From: Blastochloris tepida | GTDB lineage: Bacteria; Pseudomonadota; Alphaproteobacteria; Rhizobiales; Xanthobacteraceae | NCBI RefSeq assembly: GCF_003966715.1 | Contig: NZ_AP018907.1 | Location: forward strand, 3,150,001-3,214,000 | Length of the DNA stretch: 64,000 bases | Direction of reading: 5' to 3' | The notes under the pieces: generated by a model | Databases searched by the model: none | What the model was told of the DNA's origin: nothing | The model's input: only the letters and a program-made list of their open reading frames with translations | Shown here: piece after piece, positions 53,697 to 64,000 of the stretch | Layout: every line of letters starts with the position of its first letter | How positions within the stretch are numbered: position 1 is the stretch's first letter | Program-made: the position numbers and the translations under genes

Positions 53697-54119
53697 CTAG
53701 GCGGACCAGGGGTCGATGATGTCGAGGCCGACACCGTGGAAGTCTTTCACATTGCGGGTCACCATGGCCATGCCGTTGGCGCGAGCGATGGCAGCGATGC
53801 CGGCATCGAAGAGCGCAATCGGTCGGCCGAGCTTTCCCCGGCTGGTGAAAATGTCAACGTAATGGACCGCTGCCAGAGAATCGAATGCCAGGATTCGGCC
53901 GTGGAACCGATCCGAGAACATGATTCCCGCGCGTGCGGCCAGGACGTCGCGGCGCGCGCCGTGCGGCATCTTGGCGATGCCGAGCAGAATTTCACACTGG
54001 GTGAAGACCGCGATGAACAGGTCATTGCGGCTTATCGCATCGACCCACTCGAAGACCCGTGGCTCCGGCGCCGGGCGCATCAGCTCGGAGACCACATTGG
54101 TGTCGAGCACGAACATCAA
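53697..54119 (-). CDS. PIN-domain toxin (FitB/VapC-like)
   Basis: A 140-residue PIN ribonuclease-type toxin. Acidic residues: FVLDTNVVSELMR (Asp6), TQCEILLGI (Glu), and FDAGIAAIARANG (Asp) with VTRNVKDFHGVG. Its start overlaps the antitoxin end by 4 nt (ATGA). FitB-type proteins cleave RNA and are neutralised by the preceding antitoxin. The target is unknown. Confidence 0.92.
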   Translation of the reverse strand: MMFVLDTNVVSELMRPAPEPRVFEWVDAISRNDLFIAVFTQCEILLGIAKMPHGARRDVLAARAGIMFSDRFHGRILAFDSLAAVHYVDIFTSRGKLGRPIALFDAGIAAIARANGMAMVTRNVKDFHGVGLDIIDPWSA

Positions 54120-54442
54120 TCGAAGGTCGGCGGCTCGCGACCGGGTTCGCGCGGCGGCAGGTCGAGCTCGACACCCCCGAGCGGCGCAAACAGCCGATGA
54201 ATGGCGGAGGCAAGGCCGGTCTCGGGCTCGGCCAGAGCGCGGGTCAGCAACTGCCGCGCCTCCTCCTCCATCGAGTGGCCGCGCTCGGCCGCGCGGCGGC
54301 GCAGCCGCGCCTTCACCCCGGCGTCAAGGCCGCGGATGGTCAGGCTGGCGGTGCGGCGCGCGCCGGCTTTCCCGGCAGTCGTCTTGCCGGCGGTCGTCTT
54401 GCCGGCGGCGCGCGATCTCGGTGTGGCGGACGTTTTCGGCAT
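54116..54442 (-). CDS. FitA-like ribbon-helix-helix antitoxin with Lys-rich N-terminal repeat
   Basis: A 108-residue antitoxin. The RHH core ASLTIRGLDAGVKARLRRRAAERGHSMEEEARQLLTRAL is typical of FitA/VapB. A C-terminal segment for toxin binding follows (DLPPREPGREPPTFD). An added N terminus contains AGKTTAGKTTAGKAG, encoded by 15-nt repeats. It likely represses its own operon. The pair lies between ubiB and coaBC. Confidence 0.88.
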   Translation of the reverse strand: MPKTSATPRSRAAGKTTAGKTTAGKAGARRTASLTIRGLDAGVKARLRRRAAERGHSMEEEARQLLTRALAEPETGLASAIHRLFAPLGGVELDLPPREPGREPPTFD

Positions 54443-54482
54443 GCCGGAAGTATAGGCAGCGCCGGCAATGCCAGCAACGCCC

Positions 54483-56069
54483 TCACCCCAGCTTCAACAC
54501 CAGCACGGCCAGGAGGGCGGCGAGCAGCGCGGCGATGATCCAGGCCGCCGCGGCGAGCGAGCGGTTGCCGCGCCCCTCGGCGCGGCCGATCGCCTCGACC
54601 GTCTCCGGCGCCAGCACGAAGCCGGCGCGGGTCAGTTCGTCGGCGCGGCGGGTGATGATTGCGGCCCGCGTGAGCAGGTCCGGCACCGCGCCGACGAAGC
54701 GGCCGACGCCGATCGCGCCTTCGGTGACGTCTTCCACCCGCCCGACCGGGCCGAGATTGCGGGCGATCCACTCCTTCACCACCGGCGCGGAGGCCGACCA
54801 CATGTCGAATTTGGGGTCGAGCGCGCGGGCCACGCCCTCCACCACCACCATGCTCTTCTGCAGCAGCAGCAGCTCGGGCCGGGTGCGCATGCCGAACAGC
54901 GCGGTGATCTCGAACATCAGCGTGAGCAGCTTGGCCATCGAGATCTGGTCGGTCGAGCGGCCGTGGATCGGCTCGCCGATGGCCCGCACCGCCTGGGTGA
55001 AGGCCTCCACCGGATGGATGTCCGGCACGTAGCCGACCTCGAAATGGATTTCGGCGACGCGGCGGTAGTTGCGCACGATGAAGCCGTGCAGCACCTCGGC
55101 GAGGAAGCGCTGCTCGGTGTCGCCGAGCCGGCCCATGATGCCGAAATCGACGGCGACGATGCGGCCCTGCTCGTCGACGAACAGATTGCCGGGGTGCATG
55201 TCGCCGTGGAAGAAGCCGTCGCGCATGGCGTGGCGCAGGAAGCTCTGCATCAGCGCGCGGCTGATGGCCTTGAGGTCGTGGCCGGCGGCAAGGAGCGCCG
55301 CCTGATCGGACAGCTTGATGCCGTCGATCCATTCCTGCGTCAGCACGCTGCGGGCGGTGCGGTCCCAATCGACATCCGGCACGCGGAAATCGGCGTCCCC
55401 GGCGGTGTTCTCGGCCATTTCGGAGAGGGCGGCCGCCTCCAGGCGGAAGTCCATCTCCATGACCACCGAGCGGGCGAGCGTCTCGACGGCGGCGACGAGG
55501 CGCAGCCGCTCGCCTTCCTTGCTGTTGCGCTCGCCGAAGCGGGCGAGGAAGAAGAAGTCGTCGAGGTCGCGCTGGAAGCGCCGCTCGACGCCGGGGCGCA
55601 GCACCTTCACCGCCACCGCGCGGCGGCTGCCGTCCGGCAGCAGAACCGCGGCACGGTGGACCTGGGCGATGGACGCCGCGGCCACCGGCGGGCCGAACTC
55701 GACGAACAGCGTCTCGACCGGCGCGCCCAGCGCACTCTCGATCACCCGGCGCGCCTCGTCGGTGCCGAAGGGGGCCATCCGGTCCTGGAGGTTCTCCAGG
55801 TCGCGGGCGAGTGCCGCGCCGACGATGTCGGGCCGCGTCGCCAGGAACTGGCCGAACTTGACCCAGGACGGCCCAAGCCGGGTGAGCGCCGCCGACAGCC
55901 GCACGTCGGCGCCGCCGGCATTGCGGCGCTCGATCAGCCGTCCGAACGCGACGACGAAGCGCAGCACCGGCGGCAGCGACTGGGGATCGATGATGGCGAA
56001 GACGCCTTCGCGCGCGCAGATGAAGCCTGCGCGGGCGAGGCGGGCAAAATGGCCAATGGCACGCAACAC
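54483..56069 (-). CDS. ubiB: UbiB, ABC1/ADCK-family protein for ubiquinone synthesis
   Basis: A 528-residue atypical kinase-like membrane-associated protein required for ubiquinone synthesis. It has the KxGQ motif in WVKFGQFLATRPD, VAAASIAQVHRA (A-loop), AVKVLRPGVERR, and HGDMHPGNLFVDEQGRIVAVDFG. Two TM helices end it (WIIAALLAALLAVLVL). The start is GTG at 56069. It is 30 nt after ubiE and reads with it. Confidence 0.96.
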   Translation of the reverse strand: MLRAIGHFARLARAGFICAREGVFAIIDPQSLPPVLRFVVAFGRLIERRNAGGADVRLSAALTRLGPSWVKFGQFLATRPDIVGAALARDLENLQDRMAPFGTDEARRVIESALGAPVETLFVEFGPPVAAASIAQVHRAAVLLPDGSRRAVAVKVLRPGVERRFQRDLDDFFFLARFGERNSKEGERLRLVAAVETLARSVVMEMDFRLEAAALSEMAENTAGDADFRVPDVDWDRTARSVLTQEWIDGIKLSDQAALLAAGHDLKAISRALMQSFLRHAMRDGFFHGDMHPGNLFVDEQGRIVAVDFGIMGRLGDTEQRFLAEVLHGFIVRNYRRVAEIHFEVGYVPDIHPVEAFTQAVRAIGEPIHGRSTDQISMAKLLTLMFEITALFGMRTRPELLLLQKSMVVVEGVARALDPKFDMWSASAPVVKEWIARNLGPVGRVEDVTEGAIGVGRFVGAVPDLLTRAAIITRRADELTRAGFVLAPETVEAIGRAEGRGNRSLAAAAWIIAALLAALLAVLVLKLG

Positions 56070-56099
56070 GAGATCAGGGCTTTCAGAACAGATCGATCG

Positions 56100-56876
56100 T
56101 CAGATCTTCCAGGCGGAATGCAGCGCCACGACGCCGCCGGTCATCGGCGTCGCCGACACGCGCTCGAAGCCGGCCGCGGCGATCATGTCGGAGAACACGG
56201 CGCGGTTGGGGAAGCGGCGGATCGACTCGACGAGATACTCGTAGGGCTGGGCCTCGCCCACCACCATCCGGCCGATGCGCGGGATCAGATGGAAGGAATA
56301 GAAGTCGTAGATCTTGTCGAGGCCCGGCACGTCGACATTGGAGAATTCCAGGCACAGGAAGCGCGAGCCCGGCTTGAGCACCCGGTAGGCCTCGGCCAGC
56401 GCCCGGTCGATGCGCGGCACGTTGCGGATGGCGAAGGCGATGGTGTAGCCGTCGAACTCGCTGTTCCCGAACGGCAGTTCCTCGGCATTGCCCTCGACGA
56501 AGGTCACGCGGTCATCGATTCCGCGTTCGCGGGCGCGCTCCTCGCCGACCTTCAGCATCTCGGGATTGATGTCGCACACCGTGGAGGTGACGGCAGGCCC
56601 CGCCCCTTCGACCACCCGGAACGAAATGTCGCCGGTGCCGCCGCCGACGTCGACCAGCCGGAACGGCCGGCTCGACTTGGGCGCCGCCAGCGTGTTGACC
56701 ATGGCGTCCTTCCACAGCCGGTGGAGGCCGCCGGACATCAGGTCGTTCATCAGGTCGTAGCGCCGGGCGACGGTGGCGAACACGTCGTCCACCAGCGCCT
56801 GCTTCTCGGCAAGCGGAACCTCTCTGAATCCGAAATGGGTCGCTTCCGTATCGCGAAGCGTATCGCCGCCGGCCAT
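56100..56876 (-). CDS. ubiE: Ubiquinone/menaquinone C-methyltransferase
   Basis: C-methylates the demethoxyubiquinol/demethylmenaquinol ring with SAM. It has 258 residues from the ATG at 56876 (AGGACAG upstream). The motifs are [58 protein letters not shown], and the C-terminal [12 protein letters not shown]. Co-transcribed with ubiB, divergent from mutM. Confidence 0.97.
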   Translation of the reverse strand: MAGGDTLRDTEATHFGFREVPLAEKQALVDDVFATVARRYDLMNDLMSGGLHRLWKDAMVNTLAAPKSSRPFRLVDVGGGTGDISFRVVEGAGPAVTSTVCDINPEMLKVGEERARERGIDDRVTFVEGNAEELPFGNSEFDGYTIAFAIRNVPRIDRALAEAYRVLKPGSRFLCLEFSNVDVPGLDKIYDFYSFHLIPRIGRMVVGEAQPYEYLVESIRRFPNRAVFSDMIAAAGFERVSATPMTGGVVALHSAWKI

Positions 56877-57144
56877 CTGTCCTACCACCCTGCTCGAAAA
56901 ACCGTCCCTGCTCGAAGCGGCGCGGACCATAGCCCAGCGCCGCCCTGCGCGCTATCTCATTGGCGTCCATCGGGCAAGGATCGCCGCAACGGGAACGCCG
57001 CCCACCGCCGGCGGGAGAATCGCCAGGGATCCCAGCCCTTTGGGCCGGCGGGGCGCGGTTTCGCAGGGTCTGCCCTGCCGGTTTCGCATCAGCGTGCCTG
57101 CCCGCGTGCGGTGTTTCCCGCAAGCCTCGTTCCTGAAAGGTTCC

Positions 57145-58023
57145 ATGCCCGAACTGCCCGAAGTCGAAACCGTGCGCCGCGGCCTGCAGCCGGTGCTGGA
57201 GGGTGCCCGCATCACCGCCGTCCGGCTGGGCCGGGCCGACCTGCGCCTGCCGTTTCCGCCCGGCTTCGCCCGCCGCCTCGCCGGCTGCCGCATCGATGCG
57301 CTGGGCCGCCGGGCGAAATACCTGCTGGCCGACCTCGACAGCGGCGAGGTGCTGGTGATGCACCTCGGCATGTCCGGCTCGTTCCGCATCGAGGCCGAAG
57401 CGGTGGGCATCTTCCACCATCCGCGCAACCGCGACCCGGCCCACGACCATGTGGTGTTCGAGCTCGCCTCGGGCGCCCGCGTCACCTACAACGACCCGCG
57501 CCGGTTCGGCCTGATGACCTTGGTCCCGCGCGCGGAGCTTGAGAGCCACAGGCTGTTCGCCGGCCTCGGGCCGGAGCCGCTCGGCAACGCCTTCTCGGCC
57601 GCGACGCTGGCCGAGGCCGCCCGCAACCGAACGACCAGCCTGAAAGCGCTGCTGCTCGACCAGCACGTGATTGCCGGGCTCGGCAACATCTATGTGTGCG
57701 AGGCGCTGCATCGGGCCGGCCTGTCGCCGCTCAATGCCGCCGCCACGCTGGCAAACGCATCCGGGGCGCCGACGGCTGCGGCAACGCGGCTCGCCGGGGC
57801 GGTGCGCGAGGTACTGGCCGAGGCGATCGCCGCCGGCGGCTCGTCGATCGCCGACCATGCCCGGCCGGACGGCAGCCTCGGCTATTTCCAGCACGCCTTC
57901 CGCGTCTATGACCGCGAGGGCGAGCCCTGCCCGCGCCCGCGCTGCCGCGGCATCGTGCGGCGCGAGGTGCAGGCGGGACGCTCCACCTTCTTCTGCCCGG
58001 CCTGCCAGCGCCCAAGCCGCTGA
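57145..58023 (+). CDS. mutM: Formamidopyrimidine-DNA glycosylase
   Basis: Removes 8-oxoguanine and FaPy lesions. It has 292 residues. The N terminus [14 protein letters not shown] has the catalytic Pro2 and Glu3. The conserved Lys lies in GRRAKYLL. The H2TH stretch [23 protein letters not shown] and the C-terminal zinc finger (C-x4-C-x16-C-x2-C, CPRPRC...FFCPAC) are intact. AAAGG lies before the ATG. Confidence 0.98.
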   Translation: MPELPEVETVRRGLQPVLEGARITAVRLGRADLRLPFPPGFARRLAGCRIDALGRRAKYLLADLDSGEVLVMHLGMSGSFRIEAEAVGIFHHPRNRDPAHDHVVFELASGARVTYNDPRRFGLMTLVPRAELESHRLFAGLGPEPLGNAFSAATLAEAARNRTTSLKALLLDQHVIAGLGNIYVCEALHRAGLSPLNAAATLANASGAPTAAATRLAGAVREVLAEAIAAGGSSIADHARPDGSLGYFQHAFRVYDREGEPCPRPRCRGIVRREVQAGRSTFFCPACQRPSR

Positions 58024-58145
58024 GGGCCTGCCGGCGAGGGTCTCTTGGCTTGCCTCACCGTCCCCCGACCAACGGACGAGACGCCGCGCGGTTGCGTGAG
58101 CGGTGCCATTCGGTAACCTCCCGGCAAACACCCCGGGAGGACCAG

Positions 58146-58916
58146 ATGAGCTACGAGACCCTGATCGTCGAGACCCACGGCCGCGTGGGGCTGATCACGC
58201 TGAACCGGCCGCAGGCGCTGAACGCGCTGTGCGACCAGCTCACCAGCGAACTCGACGCGGCGCTGACGGCGTTCGATGCCGATCCCAATATCGGCTGCAT
58301 GGTGCTCACCGGCTCGGCCAAGGCGTTCGCGGCCGGCGCCGACATCAAGGAGATGCAGTCGCGCCAGTTCCCGGCGACCTTCCTCGACGAGTTCCTCAAC
58401 TGGGGCGCCATCGCCAAGAAGCGCAAGCCGATCGTCGCCGCCGTGGCCGGCTACGCGCTCGGCGGCGGCTGCGAGATCGCCATGATGTGCGACGTGATCA
58501 TCGCCGCCGACAATGCCAAGTTCGGCCAGCCGGAGATCAAGCTTGGCGTGACGCCGGGCGCGGGCGGCACCCAGCGCCTCACCCGGCTGGTGGGCCGCGC
58601 CAAGGCGATGGATCTCTGCCTCACCGGCCGCATGATGGACGCGGCCGAGGCCGAGCGGGCGGGGCTGGTGTCGCGCGTGGTGCCGGCGGCGGAGCTTCTC
58701 ACCGTGGCGCTGGATGTCGCCGCCACCATTGCCGCCATGCCGCTCGCCGCGGTGCTGGCGGTCAAGGAGTGCGTCAAGCGCGTCGACGAGGTGTCGCTGG
58801 AGGAGGGGCTGCTGTTCGAACGGCGGGCGTTCCATTCGATGTTCGCCACCGCCGACCAGAAGGAAGGCATGGCGGCCTTCGCCGAAAAGCGCGCAGCGCA
58901 GTTCCAGAACAGGTGA
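58146..58916 (+). CDS. Enoyl-CoA hydratase (crotonase family)
   Basis: A 256-residue crotonase. It has [30 protein letters not shown] (oxyanion), the first catalytic Glu in [11 protein letters not shown], and the second in [24 protein letters not shown]. It hydrates trans-2-enoyl-CoA in beta-oxidation. GGGAGGACCAG precedes the ATG. Next to mutM as in many rhizobia, where rpsT and dnaA follow; they do not here. Confidence 0.95.
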   Translation: MSYETLIVETHGRVGLITLNRPQALNALCDQLTSELDAALTAFDADPNIGCMVLTGSAKAFAAGADIKEMQSRQFPATFLDEFLNWGAIAKKRKPIVAAVAGYALGGGCEIAMMCDVIIAADNAKFGQPEIKLGVTPGAGGTQRLTRLVGRAKAMDLCLTGRMMDAAEAERAGLVSRVVPAAELLTVALDVAATIAAMPLAAVLAVKECVKRVDEVSLEEGLLFERRAFHSMFATADQKEGMAAFAEKRAAQFQNR

Positions 58917-58976
58917 GGCGCTTCGGGCGGGCGAGCGGCCGGCGGCGTAAGCCGGTGCCCCGCCCGGGACGGTCGT

Positions 58977-59141
58977 CTACTCGCCGAGCATCATCTCGAC
59001 GGCCGAGATCGCCCCTTCGAGATCGGCGATCTTGCGCAAGGTCTTGTCGCTCGGCAGCGTATCCGTCTGCGCGCACTGCAGCAGCAGTTCCCGCTGGGCT
59101 TGCTTGAGCCGATCGAGCAGCGCCTGCAACTGTTCGTTCAT
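58977..59141 (-). CDS. Small coiled-coil protein, unknown function (54 aa)
   Basis: MNEQLQALLDRLKQAQRELLLQ, then ADLEGAISAVEMMLGE: a 54-residue amphipathic helical protein with leucine heptads. The RBS is AAAGGTGGA. Similar small proteins occur in rhizobial genomes by my recollection, but no function is known. It converges with the enoyl-CoA hydratase. Confidence 0.6.
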   Translation of the reverse strand: MNEQLQALLDRLKQAQRELLLQCAQTDTLPSDKTLRKIADLEGAISAVEMMLGE

Positions 59142-59333
59142 GGCATTCCACCTTTCGGGCGCCGGTCTCCGAGGCCTTTGCTCCGGAGACGGCGAAGAGG
59201 CGTCCGTACATGCAGCCGTTCGCCGCGGCAACAGCCTTCCCGCGCCCTTTCCAGTTAATTTCCGTGCACCAGATGGCCAATTGGGAATTGGCCGCCACGG
59301 CCCGGCGGTTCACACCAGCGCGGAGGCACATCG

Positions 59334-60029
59334 ATGAGACGGCGCGGCGCAGGCGGAGTCCACTTGGTCAGCATCTTGACCGGCATCTTGGCCGGCGTCC
59401 TCGGGCTCGGCCTGTCGGCCGGCCTCAACCCAGGCGCGGCGCAGCAGGCGCCGATGTCGTTCTTCGTCACCAGCGCCGGCCTGGGCGATGGCGCCAATCT
59501 GGGCGGCCTCGAGGGGGCCGATGCCCATTGCCGCGCGCTGGCCAAGGCGGCCGGTGCGGCCGGCGAGACTTGGCGGGCGTATCTCAGCACCACCGCGCCG
59601 GGCGGCGCGGCCGGCATCAATGCCCGCGACCGCATCGGCAACGGGCCGTGGGTGAACGCCAAAGGCGTGGTGGTGGCGCGAAACCTCGACGAGCTGCATT
59701 CGCCCGCCGTCAACATCACCAAGGAGACGGCGCTGACCGAGACCGGCCAGACCGTCAGCGGCCGGGGCGATGCCGTCAATCTGCACGACATCCTCACCGG
59801 CTCCGACCCGCAGGGCCACTATTCGACCGCGGGCGGCGATACAACCTGCGGCAACTGGACGAAGAACGGCGAGGGCTCGGCGATCGTGGGCCACCACGAC
59901 CGCATCGGCCTGACGGACTCCCGGCACATGACCTCGTGGAACTCCTCGCACGGCACCCGCGGCTGCAGTCAGGAGGCGCTGAAGGGCACCGGCGGCGCCG
60001 GCCTGTTCTATTGCTTCCTTGCCCAGTGA
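59334..60029 (+). CDS. Secreted lectin-like / endostatin-fold-like protein
   Basis: A 231-residue exported protein. A Sec-type signal (LVSILTGILAGVLGLGLSAGL) is followed by MSFFVTSAGLGDGANLGGLEGADAHCRALA. The fold pattern WRAYLSTTAP, RIGNGPWVNAKGVVVA and ETGQTVSGRGDAVNLHDILTGSDPQG resembles the collagenase NC10/endostatin- or lectin-annotated proteins of rhizobia. Four Cys residues (HC, TCGNW, GCSQ, YCFL) likely form disulfides. GGAGG lies 7 nt before the ATG. The ligand is unknown. Confidence 0.72.
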   Translation: MRRRGAGGVHLVSILTGILAGVLGLGLSAGLNPGAAQQAPMSFFVTSAGLGDGANLGGLEGADAHCRALAKAAGAAGETWRAYLSTTAPGGAAGINARDRIGNGPWVNAKGVVVARNLDELHSPAVNITKETALTETGQTVSGRGDAVNLHDILTGSDPQGHYSTAGGDTTCGNWTKNGEGSAIVGHHDRIGLTDSRHMTSWNSSHGTRGCSQEALKGTGGAGLFYCFLAQ

Positions 60030-60123
60030 ACGTGCGGCCGAGTGAGTTCCGGGGGTGAACCTTCGGCCGTCCGGACCTTCCCGGCTTCACGCCCGCCCTG
60101 GCGAAGGCAGCGTTCGCGCCTAC

Positions 60124-60582
60124 ATGAAGGACATGTCACCGCTGACCGCCCACTCCTGGTTCGCATCCTGGTATTCCTGGCGCGCCTCGCTTGAGGCGAC
60201 CGTGGCCGGGGGGGTGTCGGGCGTCGGGCTGCTCACGCTGTTTGCCGCGATCCACGGCACGCATTTCGACGGCGCGACCCTGTTCTTCATGCTGGGCGTC
60301 GCGCTGCCGGTGGCGCTGGTGGTGGCGGCACCGGTCGGCTTCGTGATCCTGCCGCTCGCCCGGCTGCTGCTCGACCGGATCGAGGCCTACACCGCCGGCC
60401 GGCTGGTGATGGTGGGCGCCGCCTCCGGTTTCGTGCTGCCGCTCATGGTGGCGTGGCGTTTCCGCTCCGGCTTCGTCACCGGAAGCTGGATACTGACGAT
60501 CATCTTCGTTCTGGCCGCCACCGCAGGCGGCGCCATCGGCGCGCTGGCCTTCCACGGCCGAATGGCGCGACACCGGCCTTGA
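60124..60582 (+). CDS. Four-helix membrane protein of unknown function
   Basis: 152 residues with about four hydrophobic helices (SLEATVAGGVSGVGLLTLFAAI; ATLFFMLGVALPVALVVAAPVGFVILPLARLLL; RLVMVGAASGFVLPLMVA; WILTIIFVLAATAGGAIGALAF). The ATG at 60124 is chosen; an upstream ATG at 60055 adds an Arg/Pro-rich segment. The stop TGA opens another palindromic repeat. Family unrecognised. Confidence 0.6.
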   Translation: MKDMSPLTAHSWFASWYSWRASLEATVAGGVSGVGLLTLFAAIHGTHFDGATLFFMLGVALPVALVVAAPVGFVILPLARLLLDRIEAYTAGRLVMVGAASGFVLPLMVAWRFRSGFVTGSWILTIIFVLAATAGGAIGALAFHGRMARHRP

Positions 60583-60624
60583 TACGGCCTACGGTTCTCA
60601 GGCCTGTGGGCCGGAAACCGTATG
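60580..60624. repeat. Intergenic palindromic repeat, copy 8 (short)
   Basis: Starts TGATACGG at the stop codon of the four-helix protein and ends GGGCCGGAAACCGTATGATC. The central stem is missing. Confidence 0.7.
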
Positions 60625-60660
60625 ATCCAATCAGCCGAGCGCTGTTTTCGGGAGCACGGA

Positions 60661-61011
60661 ATGCGTCTTCGCATCGCCCTTATCCTTGCCCTGTCGATGA
60701 CCGCCGGTCCGGCGCCGGCTTCGGGCCCGCATGACGGGCAATGGGAAGTCGCGGTCGAGGTCCAGCGCGGCGCGTGCGACCAGGGCTTCGTCTTCCCGAT
60801 CCAGGTGGAGGACGGCGCCATCCGCTATGTCGGCGAGATCGACATCACCGCCACCGGCAAGGTGGGCCGCGACGGGCGGCTCAATGTCCGCTTCACCCGT
60901 CAGGCGGAGTCGGTCAGCGTGTCGGGGCGGCTGACGGGCGGCAGCGGCAGCGGGGTGTGGACCGCGCCCTCGCGCGACTGCGCCGGCCGCTGGCAGGCGC
61001 GAAGGCTCTGA
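60661..61011 (+). CDS. Small secreted protein of unknown function
   Basis: 116 residues. Signal peptide MRLRIALILALSMTAGPAPASG. The mature part is beta-rich: GQWEVAVEVQRGACDQGFVFPIQVEDGAIRYVG, and GRLTGGSGSGVWTAPSRDCAGRWQARRL with two Cys, likely a disulfide. The pattern resembles small exported rhizobial proteins of unknown role. A GGAGCACGGA lies upstream of the ATG. Confidence 0.7.
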   Translation: MRLRIALILALSMTAGPAPASGPHDGQWEVAVEVQRGACDQGFVFPIQVEDGAIRYVGEIDITATGKVGRDGRLNVRFTRQAESVSVSGRLTGGSGSGVWTAPSRDCAGRWQARRL

Positions 61012-61328
61012 CCGGCGCGGCTTGGCGCCGGCTCGTCCGCCAGCTCATGCGCCGGTTGCTCGGGCTGAAGCCCGTCTGCGAGGGCTCCGGCCGCACGCGC
61101 GAACATGTTGCGATGGTTAAGTTTACGTTCAAATAATACGGCATCCCGCCACCGCGCACAGCGCGAATTCCATGAAAATCTGCGTAAACCCTTGCGCTTC
61201 CCACACTCCGAAACGCGCAATTCCCGGTTCATTTGAAATTTACGATCGGCATGTAGGGTTGAAACCGAGCGAGCGATGGCGCGCTCGCCCATGATCTCTT
61301 TGCGCAGCAAGCAATTGTCAGGGTGCAG
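61012..61328. other. Intergenic region upstream of the PilZ gene
   Basis: About 317 bases. A GGCGCGGCTTGGCGCC-type hairpin follows the previous stop. An AT-richer stretch around 61110-61240 probably holds the PilZ promoter. No gene seen. Confidence 0.5.
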
Positions 61329-61577
61329 ATGACCAACAATCGTACCTTTGTGCGGATCCAGACCGGCGGCCGCATTTCCACGACCGGAAAGATCTTCGCT
61401 GACTCGCGCAGCCCGACGATCGATTGCACGGTCATCGATCTCAGCGCGCGCGGCGCCTGCCTCGACGTGCATGGCACGGTTGAAATCCCCAAGCGCTTCA
61501 CCTTCCTGCATGGCGGTCTCAAGAAGAGCTGCCGGATCCTGTGGCAGAAGGGCCGGCGGATCGGCGTGTCGTTCTGA
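61329..61577 (+). CDS. PilZ-domain protein
   Basis: 82-residue stand-alone PilZ protein (MTNNRTFVRIQTGGRI, then VIDLSARGACLDV, the D/NxSxxG motif). The N-terminal Arg-x3-Arg motif of c-di-GMP receptors is incomplete (R7 and R11 are present in a shifted spacing), so c-di-GMP binding is uncertain. The C terminus KSCRILWQKGRRIGVSF is typical of rhizobial PilZ proteins. Confidence 0.85.
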   Translation: MTNNRTFVRIQTGGRISTTGKIFADSRSPTIDCTVIDLSARGACLDVHGTVEIPKRFTFLHGGLKKSCRILWQKGRRIGVSF

Positions 61578-61628
61578 CGCCAAGTCGGCCACCTGAAGTC
61601 AAGTCGGCCGCCTGACGCCAATTCGGCC
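61577..61628. repeat. Three-unit degenerate tandem repeat after the PilZ gene
   Basis: GACGCCAAGTCGGCCACCT, GAAGTCAAGTCGGCCGCCT and GACGCCAATTCGGCCGCG, directly following the PilZ stop codon. Confidence 0.7.
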
Positions 61629-61860
61629 GCGCCGGCGCAGCCGCCGGGCCTCCAACTCGGAAAACGTCGAGGCCGCCGATCCGCTGCCAGCGGGCCGGCG
61701 GCCTCGAAGTGTTGATCTGCCGCGTCCCGGCGCCGCCCGCCCCACTGGCCTGCCGCCGCGGCATCCTGCATAATTGATTGACCTTGGTCGGACCCGCGCG
61801 CAGGCGGGTGCGACGTTTTGGCATGGACCGGTGCCATTCCCGCCATAGAGAAGCACGCAC

Positions 61861-64000
<2,140 letters not shown>

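Overview
This 64 kb window is GC-rich chromosomal DNA from an alphaproteobacterium, most likely of the Hyphomicrobiales (Rhizobiales). The evidence is gene order as well as composition: hsp20 followed by a DUF1150 gene; dnaK-dnaJ-pmtA-pyrF-DUF1330-dapB-gpmA with nth nearby; and mutM opposite ubiE-ubiB-(coaBC-dut). The family and genus cannot be fixed from the sequence alone. Both window edges cut a gene: a murJ 3' end at the left and a methylmalonyl-CoA mutase lacking its last codons at the right.

Layout. 1-6 kb: murJ 3' end and an RND efflux pair. 6-7.7 kb: DUF2283 and GIY-YIG genes among palindromic repeats, then an AT-richer HEPN/AbiJ-like gene joined to lepA. 7.7-17.8 kb: lepA, fmt, and a cell-wall region with a Ddl-like ATP-grasp ligase divergent from a VanX-like dipeptidase, an alpha/beta hydrolase and a membrane-embedded MurF-like ligase, followed by an orphan ModA-like protein and MepA. 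18.4-23 kb: a histone-H1-like DUF1508 protein and a three-gene operon (TVP38 protein, FAD disulfide oxidoreductase, histidine kinase). 23.5-31.6 kb: tRNA-Ala(GGC) and an integrative element of about 8.0 kb bounded by a 20-bp direct repeat. 31.7-42 kb: NUDIX hydrolase, Wzz-like protein, hsp20-DUF1150, SDR, glycine-zipper lipoprotein, truA, amine oxidase-like protein, a second murJ and adenosine kinase. 42-49 kb: the dnaK cluster. 49-59 kb: Ada-type methyltransferase, nth, DedA-like protein, Rrf2 regulator, coaBC-dut, a FitAB/VapBC-type module, ubiB-ubiE, mutM and enoyl-CoA hydratase. 59-64 kb: small secreted and membrane proteins, a PilZ protein and methylmalonyl-CoA mutase.

The most interesting accessory pieces are four. 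First, the tRNA-Ala element, whose integrase arm-type sites are visible at both ends and which carries an unusually AT-rich two-gene membrane-protein cargo of unknown function. Second, the Ddl/VanX/hydrolase/membrane-MurF cluster, which looks like a dedicated dipeptide-ligation and editing module separate from ordinary peptidoglycan synthesis. Third, the HEPN/AbiJ-like gene 3 nt after lepA. Fourth, a family of palindromic intergenic repeats that often begin exactly at the stop codon of the neighbouring gene.

Functional calls rest on motifs and gene order read by eye. No database search, alignment program or structure prediction was run.
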